Positions 56,077 to 64,000 of a stretch of DNA of 64,000 nucleotides are shown here, piece by piece; the stretch's first letter is position 1; every line of letters begins with the position of its first letter. The stretch is from Salsipaludibacter sp963812245 (GTDB lineage: Bacteria > Actinomycetota > Nitriliruptoria > Nitriliruptorales > Nitriliruptoraceae): assembly GCA_963812245.1 (NCBI GenBank), contig CAWEUK010000002.1, positions 1,860,001 through 1,924,000 of the forward strand, read 5' to 3'. A program made the position numbers and the translations under genes. The notes under the pieces were generated by a model that worked only from the letters and a program-made list of their open reading frames with translations, was not told the origin of the DNA and ran no database searches.

Positions 56077-57198
56077 ATGACCGACCTCTATGACATCCTC
56101 GACGTCCCCCGGGATGCCTCGTCCGACGAGATCAAGAAGGCCTATCGTCGTGCGGCGCGCACCGCCCATCCCGATGCAGGTGGCGACGAGGACACCTTCA
56201 AGCAGGTGCAGCGGGCCTACCGCGTGCTGTCGGATCCGCAGGCCCGGACTCGCTACGACCGCTTCGGCGACGACGGCACACCCGGATCCCGGACCCAGGA
56301 CCCCTTCGGGTTCGGTGGTGGCAACATGGGTGGACTTGGTGACGTGATCGACGCGTTCTTCGGCCAGGCATTCGGCGAGCAGGGCGGTCAGCGCAGCAGC
56401 GGTCGCCGTCGCCAGCAGCGCGGCCGTGACGTGCTGGTGCCCGTCGAGGTCACGCTCGAGGACCTGTTGGGCTCGATCGAGGAGACCGTCGAGGTCGACG
56501 TGGCCGCGACCTGCGAGACGTGCGGCGGCACGGGTTCTGCCAGTCGCGCCGCACCATCCACGTGTGGCACCTGCAAGGGACGTGGCCAGGTCCAGCAGAT
56601 CGTGCGCACCGCCTTCGGCCAACTTGCCACCGCAGCAGCCTGCCCGACCTGCGATGGGCAGGGCACCGCAGTCTCAGATCCGTGTGCCGTGTGCGACGGC
56701 GAGGGTCGCGCCCGCGCCAGTCGTGCCGTCACCGTGACGATTCCAGCCGGGGTCGAGCACGGCGACCGCATCCGGGTCCGCGGTGAGGGCGAGGCTGCGC
56801 GTGGCAACGGGACCCCGGGGGACCTGTACGTCGAGGTGCAGGTCGCCGAACACGAGGTCTTCGATCGCGCGGGTCGCGACCTGTTGGGAGAACTTGCCGT
56901 GCCCTTCTCGCAGGCTGCACTGGGTGCCCGTGTCACCCTGCCGACCCTGGACGGGGATGCCGAACTGGACATTCCGGCCGGCACCAGGCCCGGCTCGGTG
57001 CTGGTCGTGCGCCGCCGCGGCATGCCCGCCAAGGGCGGCGGTCCGCGGGGTGACGTCCGCCTGACGGTGCGAGTCGACGTGCCCTCCAACCTCACGCCCC
57101 GGCAACGCGAACTGCTCGAGGAGTTCGCCCAGGAGCGAGGTGAGGATGCGCCGGGTGCATCCAGCCTGTTCGGGCGTCTGCGTCGGGCCTTCCAGTGA
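56077..57198 (+). CDS. dnaJ: Chaperone DnaJ
   Basis: A 373-residue type I J-protein that stimulates DnaK. The J domain is TDLYDILDVPRDASSDEIKK with the HPD motif in RRAARTAHPDAGG. A Gly/Phe-rich region follows, then four zinc repeats CETCGGTG, CGTCKGRG, CPTCDGQG and CAVCDGEG. The C-terminal substrate domain ends GDVRLTVRVDVPSNLTPRQR. The stop overlaps the rsmE GTG by four bases. Placement after hrcA, apart from dnaK, is the usual actinobacterial dnaJ2 position. Confidence 0.95.
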   Translation: MTDLYDILDVPRDASSDEIKKAYRRAARTAHPDAGGDEDTFKQVQRAYRVLSDPQARTRYDRFGDDGTPGSRTQDPFGFGGGNMGGLGDVIDAFFGQAFGEQGGQRSSGRRRQQRGRDVLVPVEVTLEDLLGSIEETVEVDVAATCETCGGTGSASRAAPSTCGTCKGRGQVQQIVRTAFGQLATAAACPTCDGQGTAVSDPCAVCDGEGRARASRAVTVTIPAGVEHGDRIRVRGEGEAARGNGTPGDLYVEVQVAEHEVFDRAGRDLLGELAVPFSQAALGARVTLPTLDGDAELDIPAGTRPGSVLVVRRRGMPAKGGGPRGDVRLTVRVDVPSNLTPRQRELLEEFAQERGEDAPGASSLFGRLRRAFQ

Positions 57199-57995
57199 CC
57201 GAGGTCGACGTGATCGGAGCCGACGTGGCGTCGGCCCTGCGGGCCGGCACCGACCCGTGGGTCGTGGTGGGTGCGATCGGGGATGCGACGATCGGTGGGC
57301 TGGTCCCGCTGGACCGTGCCACCATGCACCACCTCCAGCGAGTGCGGCGGCGTCACCACGGCTCAGGGGTCGTCGCGGCCGACGGCCTGGGGACCGTCGT
57401 GGCCGGTCGGCTGACCGACGGTGGGGTGGAGGTCGAGGTGGTCGCGACCGCCGATGCGCCACGGCCCGTCCTGCGGATCGTCCAGGGCCTTGCCAAGCGC
57501 TCCCGCCACGACGAGGTCGTGCGGATGCTGACAGAGTTGGGCGTGGACCGGATCACCGCCGTGACCACGACCCGGTGCCAGGTCGACCTTGCCCACAAGG
57601 TCGATCGCGTGCACGAACGATGGGCGGCGATCGTCGATTCGGCCTGCAGCCAGTCACGGCGCGCCCATCGACCCGTCGTGGAGGGCCCAATGACCCTGTC
57701 CGAGGCGCTGCCGGGACGGCTCGATCGTGTCCTGGTGGCCGACCCGGGCGCCACGACGAACCCGCTCGACGCCCTGCAGGAACGCCGCTCGACCCCCGAC
57801 GCTGGCGCATCGGACACCGACACCGAGATCTGGACCGCCGTGATCGGTCCGGAAGGCGGCCTGACGGAGGCAGAGGTGGCGGGCCTGGTCGATCGCGGGG
57901 CGGTCGCCGTGGGCCTTGGCCCGAGCGTGTTGCGGACCGAGCACGCCGGGCTGGCACTCGGTGCCGTCATGGCTGCCGGCCTGGGCCGCATGTGA
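57195..57995 (+). CDS. rsmE: 16S rRNA (uracil-1498-N3)-methyltransferase
   Basis: RsmE methylates U1498 of 16S rRNA using S-adenosylmethionine. The 266-residue product has an N-terminal PUA-like domain (MHHLQRVRRRHHGSGVVAAD). The SPOUT knot follows, with LRIVQGLAKRSRHDEVVRML, ELGVDRITAVTTTRCQ and RWAAIVDSACSQSRRAHRP. The cofactor loop is AVIGPEGGLTEAEV and the final block is LGPSVLRTEHAGLALGAVMA. The GTG start overlaps dnaJ by four bases. dnaJ-rsmE-phoH-ybeY is a standard order. Confidence 0.94.
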   Translation: MTEVDVIGADVASALRAGTDPWVVVGAIGDATIGGLVPLDRATMHHLQRVRRRHHGSGVVAADGLGTVVAGRLTDGGVEVEVVATADAPRPVLRIVQGLAKRSRHDEVVRMLTELGVDRITAVTTTRCQVDLAHKVDRVHERWAAIVDSACSQSRRAHRPVVEGPMTLSEALPGRLDRVLVADPGATTNPLDALQERRSTPDAGASDTDTEIWTAVIGPEGGLTEAEVAGLVDRGAVAVGLGPSVLRTEHAGLALGAVMAAGLGRM

Positions 57996-58071
57996 CCCGC
58001 CTCGGGCACCGCCCGGTTGCCGCATCGCGACACTCGGTCGTCTCCGCCGCCGGAACGACGACCCACGACGG

Positions 58072-58077
58072 TAGGAT
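58072..58077 (+). promoter_or_regulatory. -10 box of phoH-ybeY operon
   Basis: TAGGAT, 78 bases before the phoH ATG, in the 160-base gap after rsmE. Confidence 0.4.
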
Positions 58078-58155
58078 CGTGGAAATGCACCGCGACTCCG
58101 ACCAAGGCCAGACGACACACTGTGACACCCTCATCCTCCCGCGCACGACACGTCC

Positions 58156-59205
58156 ATGAGTGACGCAGCCGTCGCACCCCACGCGTCCGACGATCCGATC
58201 ACCCGCAGCCTCACCATTCCCGATGACCAGGCGATGGTGGCCCTGTTGGGTCCCGGCGACCAGTTGCTCCGACTCGTGGACGCCCACCTGGCGGCGCAGA
58301 TCCATGTCCGCGGCAACCGGATCACGGCCACGGGTGCCGCCGCCGACGTCGCGACCGCCATCACCGCCTTCGGGGAATTGCTGGACGTGCTGCGGGCCGG
58401 CCACGACCTGGACGAGGCCACCGTCGCCCAGGTGCTGCGCATGGTCGATGGCGACGGCCGCGACGAACTCAAGCCTGCCAGCGTCCTGTCGGAGCACCTG
58501 CTGACCCATCGCGGTCGCACCATCCGGCCCAAGACCATCGGGCAGAAGCGCTACCTCGACGCGATCCGCGCCAACACCGTGACGTTCGGCATCGGTCCCG
58601 CCGGCACCGGCAAGACCTACCTGGGCATGGCCATGGCGGTCCAGGCCCTGCGTGGCCGCACCGTCAACCGGTTGGTCCTGACGCGTCCTGCCGTCGAGGC
58701 GGGGGAGCGGCTCGGCTTCCTGCCGGGCACGCTCCACGAGAAGATCAACCCCTACCTCAAGCCCCTGTGGGACGCCCTGCACGACATGATGGACACCGAG
58801 GAACTCAACAGTCACGTCGACGACGGCACCATCGAGATCGCCCCGCTCGCCTACATGCGGGGCCGCACGCTCAACGATGCCTTCATCGTCCTGGACGAGG
58901 CCCAGAACACCACGCCCGAGCAGATGAAGATGTTCCTGACCCGGATCGGGTTCAACTCGCGCGCCGTCGTGACGGGCGACATCAGCCAGACCGACCTGCC
59001 CGGTGGGCAACCGTCCGGCCTGCGTGTCGTCAACGAGATCCTGACCGGAATCGACGGCGTCGGGTTCTCGACCCTGACGTCGCGTGACGTGGTGCGACAC
59101 CCCATCGTTGCCCAGATCGTGGAGGCCTACGGCCGCCACGACGCGCGGCGCGAAGCCGCCCGTGCGCGTTCGGCCCCGTCCGCCGACGACCGCGACCCCA
59201 CCTGA
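58156..59205 (+). CDS. phoH: PhoH family ATPase
   Basis: A 349-residue PhoH/YbeZ-type ATPase, probably an RNA-linked helicase-like partner of YbeY. A small KH-like N-terminal region is followed by Walker A FGIGPAGTGKTYLGMAMAVQ. Then LTRPAVEAGERLGFLPGTL, Walker B NDAFIVLDEAQNTTPEQMK, VVTGDISQTDLPGGQPSGL and VVRHPIVAQIVEAYGRHD complete the family pattern. Its stop shares one base with the ybeY start, so the two are coupled. Confidence 0.94.
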   Translation: MSDAAVAPHASDDPITRSLTIPDDQAMVALLGPGDQLLRLVDAHLAAQIHVRGNRITATGAAADVATAITAFGELLDVLRAGHDLDEATVAQVLRMVDGDGRDELKPASVLSEHLLTHRGRTIRPKTIGQKRYLDAIRANTVTFGIGPAGTGKTYLGMAMAVQALRGRTVNRLVLTRPAVEAGERLGFLPGTLHEKINPYLKPLWDALHDMMDTEELNSHVDDGTIEIAPLAYMRGRTLNDAFIVLDEAQNTTPEQMKMFLTRIGFNSRAVVTGDISQTDLPGGQPSGLRVVNEILTGIDGVGFSTLTSRDVVRHPIVAQIVEAYGRHDARREAARARSAPSADDRDPT

Positions 59206-59663
59206 TGGCCGTCCAACTGACCGACGAGCAGACGGCGGTCACCGTGGATGGTCGGGAACTGGTGGCCCTGGCGCGGCACGTCCTGGCGCAGCAGCGCATC
59301 CCGTCAGACATGGACGTGGGCATCCTGCTGGTGGACCGTGCCACGATCGCCGGCCTCAACGAGGCACACATGGCCAAGGACGGTCCCACCGACGTGCTGG
59401 CGTTCCCGATCGACGAACCGGGCACGACGCCGCCGGGCATCCCGGCCGTGCTGGGCGACGTCGTCGTGTGTCCGCAGGTGGCGCACGACCAGGCAGCCCA
59501 GTTCAGCCGCACCGGACCGCAGGAGGTTCGGTTCCTGCTGGTTCACGGGATGCTGCACCTGATGGGCATGGACCACGACAACGCCGCGGCCGAACGCGAG
59601 ATGTTCGGACTGACCGACGAGTTGCTCGCGAGTTTCCGTGATGACGGGCAGGCCACGACATGA
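59205..59663 (+). CDS. ybeY: Endoribonuclease YbeY
   Basis: YbeY is a zinc endoribonuclease needed for 16S rRNA 3' maturation and ribosome quality control. The 152-residue product has the metal motif VHGMLHLMGMDHD (HGxxHLxGxDH), preceded by GPTDVLAFPIDEP and GDVVVCPQVA. It is coupled to phoH upstream and overlaps the CorC-like gene downstream by four bases. Confidence 0.95.
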   Translation: MAVQLTDEQTAVTVDGRELVALARHVLAQQRIPSDMDVGILLVDRATIAGLNEAHMAKDGPTDVLAFPIDEPGTTPPGIPAVLGDVVVCPQVAHDQAAQFSRTGPQEVRFLLVHGMLHLMGMDHDNAAAEREMFGLTDELLASFRDDGQATT

Positions 59664-60905
59664 CCTGGTTGCTGGCCGGCATCCTGGTGGCAGGTCTGGC
59701 GCTGGCGGCGTGGCTGGCCACCGTCGAGACCGTGCTGTTGGTCCTGGATCCCGTCACGGCCGTCGCCAAGGGCGCCGACCGAGACGCCAACCTGCGCTGG
59801 ATCGTCGAGCATCGCGGCAGTGGCCTGAACGTGGTGCTGTTCGCCACCGTCGTGGTCCGCGTGACGATCACGCTGGTCGCCTACCTGCTGGCCCACCAGT
59901 GGCTGCCGGTGTGGAGTGCGGCCCTGGTCGCAGGCATCGCAGTCGTGACGGTGTCGTTGGTGGCGACCGAGATCGCCCCACGGGCGCGTGCGCTGCGTGA
60001 CCCGATCGAGGTGGGAACCCAGCGCGCGAAGGGCGCTCGCCGCCTGGTGACCGTCCTGGGGCCGGTGGTGGGCGTGTTGGTCGCCGCGGGACGGATCCTG
60101 GGTGGTGGCCGTGGGTCCGGACCATTCCCCGAGGACGCGCCCATGGCCGAGGGCGAGGACCGTGAGCCCTTCGAGGACGACGAGCGAGCCATGATCCGCT
60201 CCATCTTCGAGTTGTCACGCACCATGGTGCGCGAGATCATGGTGCCGCGGCCGGACATGGTCACCGTCGAGGTGGGGACCGGGTTCGACGAACTGGTCGA
60301 CCTGCTGATCGACTGTGGGAAGTCGCGCGTGCCCGTGTACCGCGAGGACCGCGAGCACATCATCGGCGTGATCTACGCCAAGGACGTGCTCCAACGACTC
60401 GCGGCAGGGTCGCGTCGGCGCTGGATCGACCTGCTGCGTCCGGCCACGTTCGTGCCCGAGACCAAGCCCGTCGACGACCTCCTCGAGCAGCTCCAGGCCG
60501 CGTCGGTGCACATCGCGCTGGTCGTCGACGAGTACGGCGCGACGACCGGGACTCGTCACGATCGAGGACATCCTCGAAGAGATCGTGGGCGAGATCGTGG
60601 ACGAACACGACGACGAGTCGCCACTGGTCGAGGTCGTGGACAACGACAGTCTTCGCATCGACGCTCGCCTGCCGGTCGACGATCTCGCCGAGGTGCTCGG
60701 CGTCGACCTGCCCGACGACGACTGGGACACCGTCGGGGGGCTGGTCGTGGCGGCGTTCGGCCGCGTGCCCTCGGAAGGCGAGTCGGTCGAGGTCGACGGC
60801 ATCGAGTTCGCGGTCGAGGTCGTGACCGGACGGCGCGTGGCTCGGGTGGTGGCGTCACGCCGTGATGTCGGCGACCACCTGCTGGCAGCAGGAGGCAGCC
60901 AGTGA
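59660..60905 (+). CDS. HlyC/CorC family protein with CBS domains (frameshifted)
   Basis: A CNNM/CorC-type membrane protein implicated in Mg/Co efflux. A hydrophobic N-terminal DUF21 domain (about 1-110) comes first. An acidic linker and a CBS pair follow, with FELSRTMVREIMVPRPDMVT, CGKSRVPVYREDREHIIGVI and ASVHIALVVDEYGATTG. One extra G near 60550 shifts the frame; it resumes with LVTIEDILEEIVGEIVDEHD and the C-terminal transporter-associated domain. The corrected length is about 415 residues. It overlaps ybeY at the start and cdd at the end by four bases each. Confidence 0.87.
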
Positions 60906-61408
60906 ACACGCGAGACCTGGACCTGGATGCCCACCACGACGACTGCGCGGGCGCTGCTGTCGCGTGCCCACGCGCCCTACTCGAACTTCCCGGTGGCAGC
61001 CGTCGTGCTCACCTCCGATGGCGGCGTCCACGCCGGCGTGAACGTCGAGAACGCCGCGTTCGGCTCCACCATCTGTGCCGAGCGCATGGCGATCGGGGCG
61101 ATGGTCGACCACCGGGGATCGCTCCGGGATCGCGGCGGTGGTGGTCGCGGGTCGGGCCGACGACCCGCTGTCGCCGTGTGGCGCGTGTCGGCAGGTCATC
61201 GCGGAGTTCTCGACACCCGACACGATCGTGACCAGTCGCGGCGCGGCCGGGGTCACGACCACGTGGCGGATCGGCGACCTGTTGCCGGCAGCGTTCGGAC
61301 CGATGGCACTGGCCGCCGGGGCCGGTCGCACGACCGAGTCGGCACCGGGATCCGCCCGACGCCGACGCCGACGGTGGCGCGCCCAGCATCCCCGCAGAAC
61401 CGGAGTAG
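60902..61408 (+). CDS. cdd: Cytidine deaminase (frameshifted)
   Basis: Cdd deaminates cytidine and deoxycytidine. The likely start is a GTG at 60902 overlapping the previous stop (VNTRDLDLDAHHDD). A missing base near 60952 leads to ARALLSRAHAPYSNFPVAA. The zinc motif begins FGSTICAERMAIGAMVDHR, with the second Cys pair in SPCGACRQVIAEF after a shift near 61115. A third shift near 61350 gives an acidic end APSIPAEPE, stopping three bases before era. Corrected length about 169 residues; cdd-era is a typical pair. Confidence 0.85.
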
Positions 61409-61411
61409 GAC

Positions 61412-62360
61412 ATGGCAGAGTTGGACCTCGAGACGATCCTGGCAGGTGCCGAGGAACCGGTGGGCGAAACGCACCGGTCGGGGCTGGTGGCGCTGGTGGG
61501 ACGCCCCAACGTGGGCAAGTCGACGCTGCTCAATGCGCTGGTGGGCGAGAAGGTGGCGATCACCTCGCCGATCCCCGGCACGACGCGCAACGCCATTCGT
61601 GGTGTCGTCACCCGCGAGGATGCGCAGGTCGTGTTCGTGGACACGCCCGGGCCTGGCAAAGCCTCGCTCGCTGCTGGCACGCCGCCTCAACGACCTCGTG
61701 CGCGATCACCTCGCTGGGGTGGAGGTCATCGTGCTGCTCGTCGACCTGGCGGCCGGCGTGGGCACGGGCGACGAGTTCCTCGCCCGCCTGGTCCGGGAGG
61801 CGCCGGCGCGGGTGGTCGTGGTCGCCAACAAGGAGGACCTGGTCCGGCGCGACTTCGCCGTGATGTCGCCCCAGTTGACACGCCTGGCAGAACTGCTTCC
61901 CAACTCCGAGATCATCCCGACGTCGGCGATGGACGGCTTCAACGTCCAGGAGTTGCTCGACCTGATCGTCGGGATGCTGCCCCGCGGCCCGCGCATCTTT
62001 CCCGGCGGCGTGGTCACGGACCAGCCGGATCGCCAGTTCGCGGCCGAGGTCCTGCGCGAGAAGTTCCTGGGGCAACTGCGCGACGAGTTGCCGCACTCAC
62101 TGGCGGTCGTGGTCACCGACATCCGCGACAGCGAAGGTCGCGACGACATGATCGACATCGACGCCGTGGCCTACGTCGAGCGTGACAGCCAGAAGGGCAT
62201 CATCATCGGCAAGGGCGGTGCCACCCTGCGCGATGCGGCGACAGCGGCCCGCAAGGAGTTGCAGGCGGTCTTCGGGACCAAGGTCTACCTGGACGTGCGG
62301 GTCAAGGTCGCCAAGGAATGGCAGCGCGACCCGCGGCAGATGCGACGCATGGGCTACTGA
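61412..62360 (+). CDS. era: GTPase Era (frameshifted once)
   Basis: Era is a GTPase that binds 16S rRNA near its 3' end during 30S assembly. The N-terminal G1 is LVALVGRPNVGKSTLLNALV, then SPIPGTTRNAIRGVVT and VVFVDTPG. A frameshift near 61650 leads on to LAKPRSLLARRLNDLVRDHL. ANKEDLVRR is the NKxD motif, and IPTSAMDGFNVQELL and the KH domain GIIIGKGGATLRDAATAARK finish it. The corrected length is about 316 residues. GGAG precedes the ATG. RNA-processing genes ybeY and phoH lie just upstream. Confidence 0.93.
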
Positions 62361-62371
62361 CGCCGTCAACG

Positions 62372-62394
62372 GGGGTTTCCGACGCTGCAACCCC
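62372..62394 (+). terminator. Hairpin after era
   Basis: GGGGTT (62372-62377) pairs with AACCCC (62389-62394) across an 11-base loop, 12 bases past the era stop. There is no T run. Confidence 0.35.
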
Positions 62395-62457
62395 ACGCGC
62401 CGTGACAACGCGCGGCACCGCCGACCCTGGGCCACTGGTTCGTGGCGGACGACTGGG

Positions 62458-62463
62458 TAGCCT
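62458..62463 (+). promoter_or_regulatory. -10 box of the DUF808 gene
   Basis: TAGCCT, 48 bases before the ATG; the same hexamer as at holA. Confidence 0.4.
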
Positions 62464-62511
62464 CAGGCCGGATCATCCTCCGCACGCACGCCGACGAACC
62501 CAGGAACTGCC

Positions 62512-63507
62512 ATGGCCGGTGGACTCGTCGCACTGCTCGACGACGTGGCTGCCCTGGCCAGGATGGCGGCCGCGTCGGTCGATGACGTGGCGGCAGCGGC
62601 CGGGCGGGCCAGCAGCAAGGCGGCCGGGGTCATGATCGACGACACCGCTGTCACGCCCCAGTACATGCAGGGGCTGGCCGCCAAGCGCGAACTGCCCATC
62701 ATCCGCCAGATCGCGATGGGATCCCTGCGCAACAAGATCATCTTCATCCTGCCCGTCGCGCTCGTGCTGTCGGAGTTCGTCCCGATCCTGGTCGAGATCA
62801 TCCTGATGATGGGTGGGACCTACCTGTGCTTCGAGGGCGCCGAGAAGGTCCTCGAGAAACTCCGCGGGGAATCCGGGGAGACGGCTGCCACCCCGGCGAT
62901 CGTCGCGGGCGGCAAGCAGGAGAAGCGCGTCGTGAGCGGGGCGATCCGCACGGACCTGATCCTGTCGACCGAGATCATGGTCATCGCACTCAAGGAAGTG
63001 ATCGACGAGTCGTTCGTGTCTCGGGCGTTCATCATGTTCGTCGTGGCGGTGCTCGTGACGGTGCTGATCTACGGCGTCGTCGCGGTGATCGTCAAGATGG
63101 ACGACGTCGGACTGCGTCTGGCGCAGGAGTCCACGGGCGGGCTGCAGCGCTTCGGAGAACTCCTGGTCGCCGCCATGCCCCGGGTGTTGACGGTGTTGTC
63201 GACGGTGGGCACGGCCGCGATGCTGTGGGTGGGTGGCCACATCCTGCTGGTCGGCACCGACGAGTTGGGCTGGCACGCGCCCTACGAATGGGTCCACCAC
63301 GTGGAGGTGCAGATCGCCGCGTCGGCTGGCGCACTGGGCGGCGCGCTGGGCTGGTTGTTCAACACCGCGGTGTCGGCCGCGATCGGCCTGACCGTCGGCG
63401 TGGTCGTGGCGCTCGTGGCACATCGGTTCGGGCTGGGCCACGGTGGGGACGAGTCGCACGGTGACCACGGTGCGGGCGCACACGAACTGGCTGACTCAGG
63501 CCATTGA
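62512..63507 (+). CDS. DUF808 (YedI-like) family membrane protein
   Basis: A 331-residue inner-membrane protein of the DUF808/YedI family, of unknown function. It opens MAGGLVALLDDVAALARMAA, then SSKAAGVMIDDTAVTPQYMQ and ELPIIRQIAMGSLRNKIIFI, all characteristic. LMMGGTYLCFEGAEKVLEKL and VSGAIRTDLILSTEIMVIAL follow. About six membrane helices are visible, and the C-terminus is His/Gly-rich (GDESHGDHGAGAH). AGGAA precedes the ATG. It converges on the metallopeptidase gene. Confidence 0.9.
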   Translation: MAGGLVALLDDVAALARMAAASVDDVAAAAGRASSKAAGVMIDDTAVTPQYMQGLAAKRELPIIRQIAMGSLRNKIIFILPVALVLSEFVPILVEIILMMGGTYLCFEGAEKVLEKLRGESGETAATPAIVAGGKQEKRVVSGAIRTDLILSTEIMVIALKEVIDESFVSRAFIMFVVAVLVTVLIYGVVAVIVKMDDVGLRLAQESTGGLQRFGELLVAAMPRVLTVLSTVGTAAMLWVGGHILLVGTDELGWHAPYEWVHHVEVQIAASAGALGGALGWLFNTAVSAAIGLTVGVVVALVAHRFGLGHGGDESHGDHGAGAHELADSGH

Positions 63508-63514
63508 GCCATCA

Positions 63515-63533
63515 CGGGCATGCAGCGTGCCCG
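63515..63533. terminator. Hairpin between convergent DUF808 and metallopeptidase genes
   Basis: CGGGCA (63515-63520) pairs with TGCCCG (63528-63533) in the 30-base convergent gap. Confidence 0.45.
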
Positions 63534-63537
63534 CTGG

Positions 63538-64000
63538 TCAGGCGAAGGTGTTGCAGGAGTTGGGGTCGCCGCTCTCGTAGCCGGTCATGAACCACTGCTG
63601 GCGCTGGGCCGAGGTGCCGTGGGTGAACGATTCGGGGTTGGCGTTGCCCCCCTGCAGGGCGTCGTCGCCGATGGCCTCGGCCGCCTCCATCGCCTCGGCG
63701 AGGTCGCCGTCCTCCACCAGGCCCTCCTCGAGTGCTGACCAGCCCCACACGCCCGCGAAGCAGTCCGCCTGCAACTCGACGCGCACCGACAGGTCGTTGG
63801 CCTGGTCGGGATTGGCCTGCTGGCGCTGGCGGACCTCGCTGGACACGCCCAGTTGGTTCTGGACGTGGTGGCCGACCTCGTGGGCGATCACGTAGGCCTG
63901 GGCGAAGTCGCCGCCGGCACCCAACTGGGAACGCATCTGGTCGAAGAAGGACAGGTCGAGATAGGTCTTGGAGTCGGCGGGACAGTAGAACGGTCCCGCG
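63538..64000 (-). CDS. Neutral zinc metallopeptidase, C-terminal part (runs off the window)
   Basis: The minus-strand frame enters at the window edge with FYCPADSKTYLDLSFFDQM and reads to a stop at 63538, about 153 residues. It has the zinc motif AYVIAHEVGHHVQNQLG, then VELQADCFAGVWG and NANPESFTHGTSAQRQQWF. This is the C-terminal half of the YpfJ-like putative neutral zinc metallopeptidase family. The family is usually membrane-anchored at the N-terminus, which lies outside the window. Confidence 0.9.
   Translation of the reverse strand, partial: AGPFYCPADSKTYLDLSFFDQMRSQLGAGGDFAQAYVIAHEVGHHVQNQLGVSSEVRQRQQANPDQANDLSVRVELQADCFAGVWGWSALEEGLVEDGDLAEAMEAAEAIGDDALQGGNANPESFTHGTSAQRQQWFMTGYESGDPNSCNTFA

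Noticed and set aside
1..64000. CRISPR arrays, insertion sequences, integrases, rRNA operons
   Set aside because: No regularly spaced repeats, transposase or integrase motifs, or rRNA sequence were seen on either strand.

Overview
The window is chromosomal DNA of a very GC-rich bacterium. Gene content and order point to a deep-branching actinobacterium (Nitriliruptoria, Euzebya or Acidimicrobiia-like): rplU-rpmA-obgE-proB, nadD-rsfS, comEA-comEC-holA, lepA-hemW-hrcA-dnaJ-rsmE-phoH-ybeY-corC-cdd-era. The placement is inferred from synteny and composition; no 16S rRNA is present. GTG starts and 4-base stop/start overlaps are common. Many genes are preceded by a -10 hexamer of the form TA[C/G]NNT, often without a recognisable -35.

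Layout. 0-0.3 kb: start of a sucrase/ferredoxin-like gene (minus). 0.6-4.1 kb: rplU, rpmA, obgE, proB. 4.2-9.2 kb: LemA, a DUF2207 membrane protein, a MoxR-type ATPase and a CoxE-like VWA protein. 9.2-11.2 kb: nadD, rsfS and a histidine phosphatase. 11.2-15.2 kb (minus): a heterodimeric ABC exporter with a possible leader-peptide attenuator. 15.2-16.8 kb (minus): lgt and tRNA-Ala(GGC). 17-20.3 kb: a helix-hairpin-helix protein with an Ala/Lys-rich tail, then leuS. 20.5-27.9 kb: pyruvate phosphate dikinase, pyruvate:ferredoxin oxidoreductase and a dihydroorotate-dehydrogenase-like protein. 27.9-30.0 kb (minus): sulfide:quinone oxidoreductase, TusE/DsrC-like and DsrE-like proteins, a sulfur-handling operon. 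30.2-32.1 kb: acyl-CoA oxidase (minus). 32.2-33.1 kb: DegV. 33.2-36.9 kb (minus): a second heterodimeric ABC exporter.

36.95-41.12 kb is the clearest accessory segment. A HAD phosphatase, an aquaporin-family channel and a phospholipase C-type phosphoesterase lie between two imperfect 57-base direct repeats, inserted between the ABC exporter and comEA. 41.1-45.3 kb holds comEA, comEC and holA. 45.3-48.5 kb (minus) is a short NAD-glutamate dehydrogenase. 48.9-53.6 kb holds rpsT (minus), lepA, an enoyl-CoA hydratase, a small membrane protein and hemW. 53.7-54.6 kb (minus) is a DUF3618-like/holin-like pair. 54.7-62.4 kb runs hrcA to era. A DUF808 membrane protein and a partial neutral zinc metallopeptidase finish the window.

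A caution for every reader: about 40 single-base frameshifts interrupt otherwise conserved genes, for example comEC, both subunits of the second ABC exporter, nadD, holA, cdd, era and hrcA. In each case the protein resumes in another frame with conserved motifs intact. Long genes such as leuS, ppdK, nifJ and lepA are clean. The best explanation is residual indel error in the assembly, not gene decay. For such genes the coordinates given span the whole reconstructed gene.
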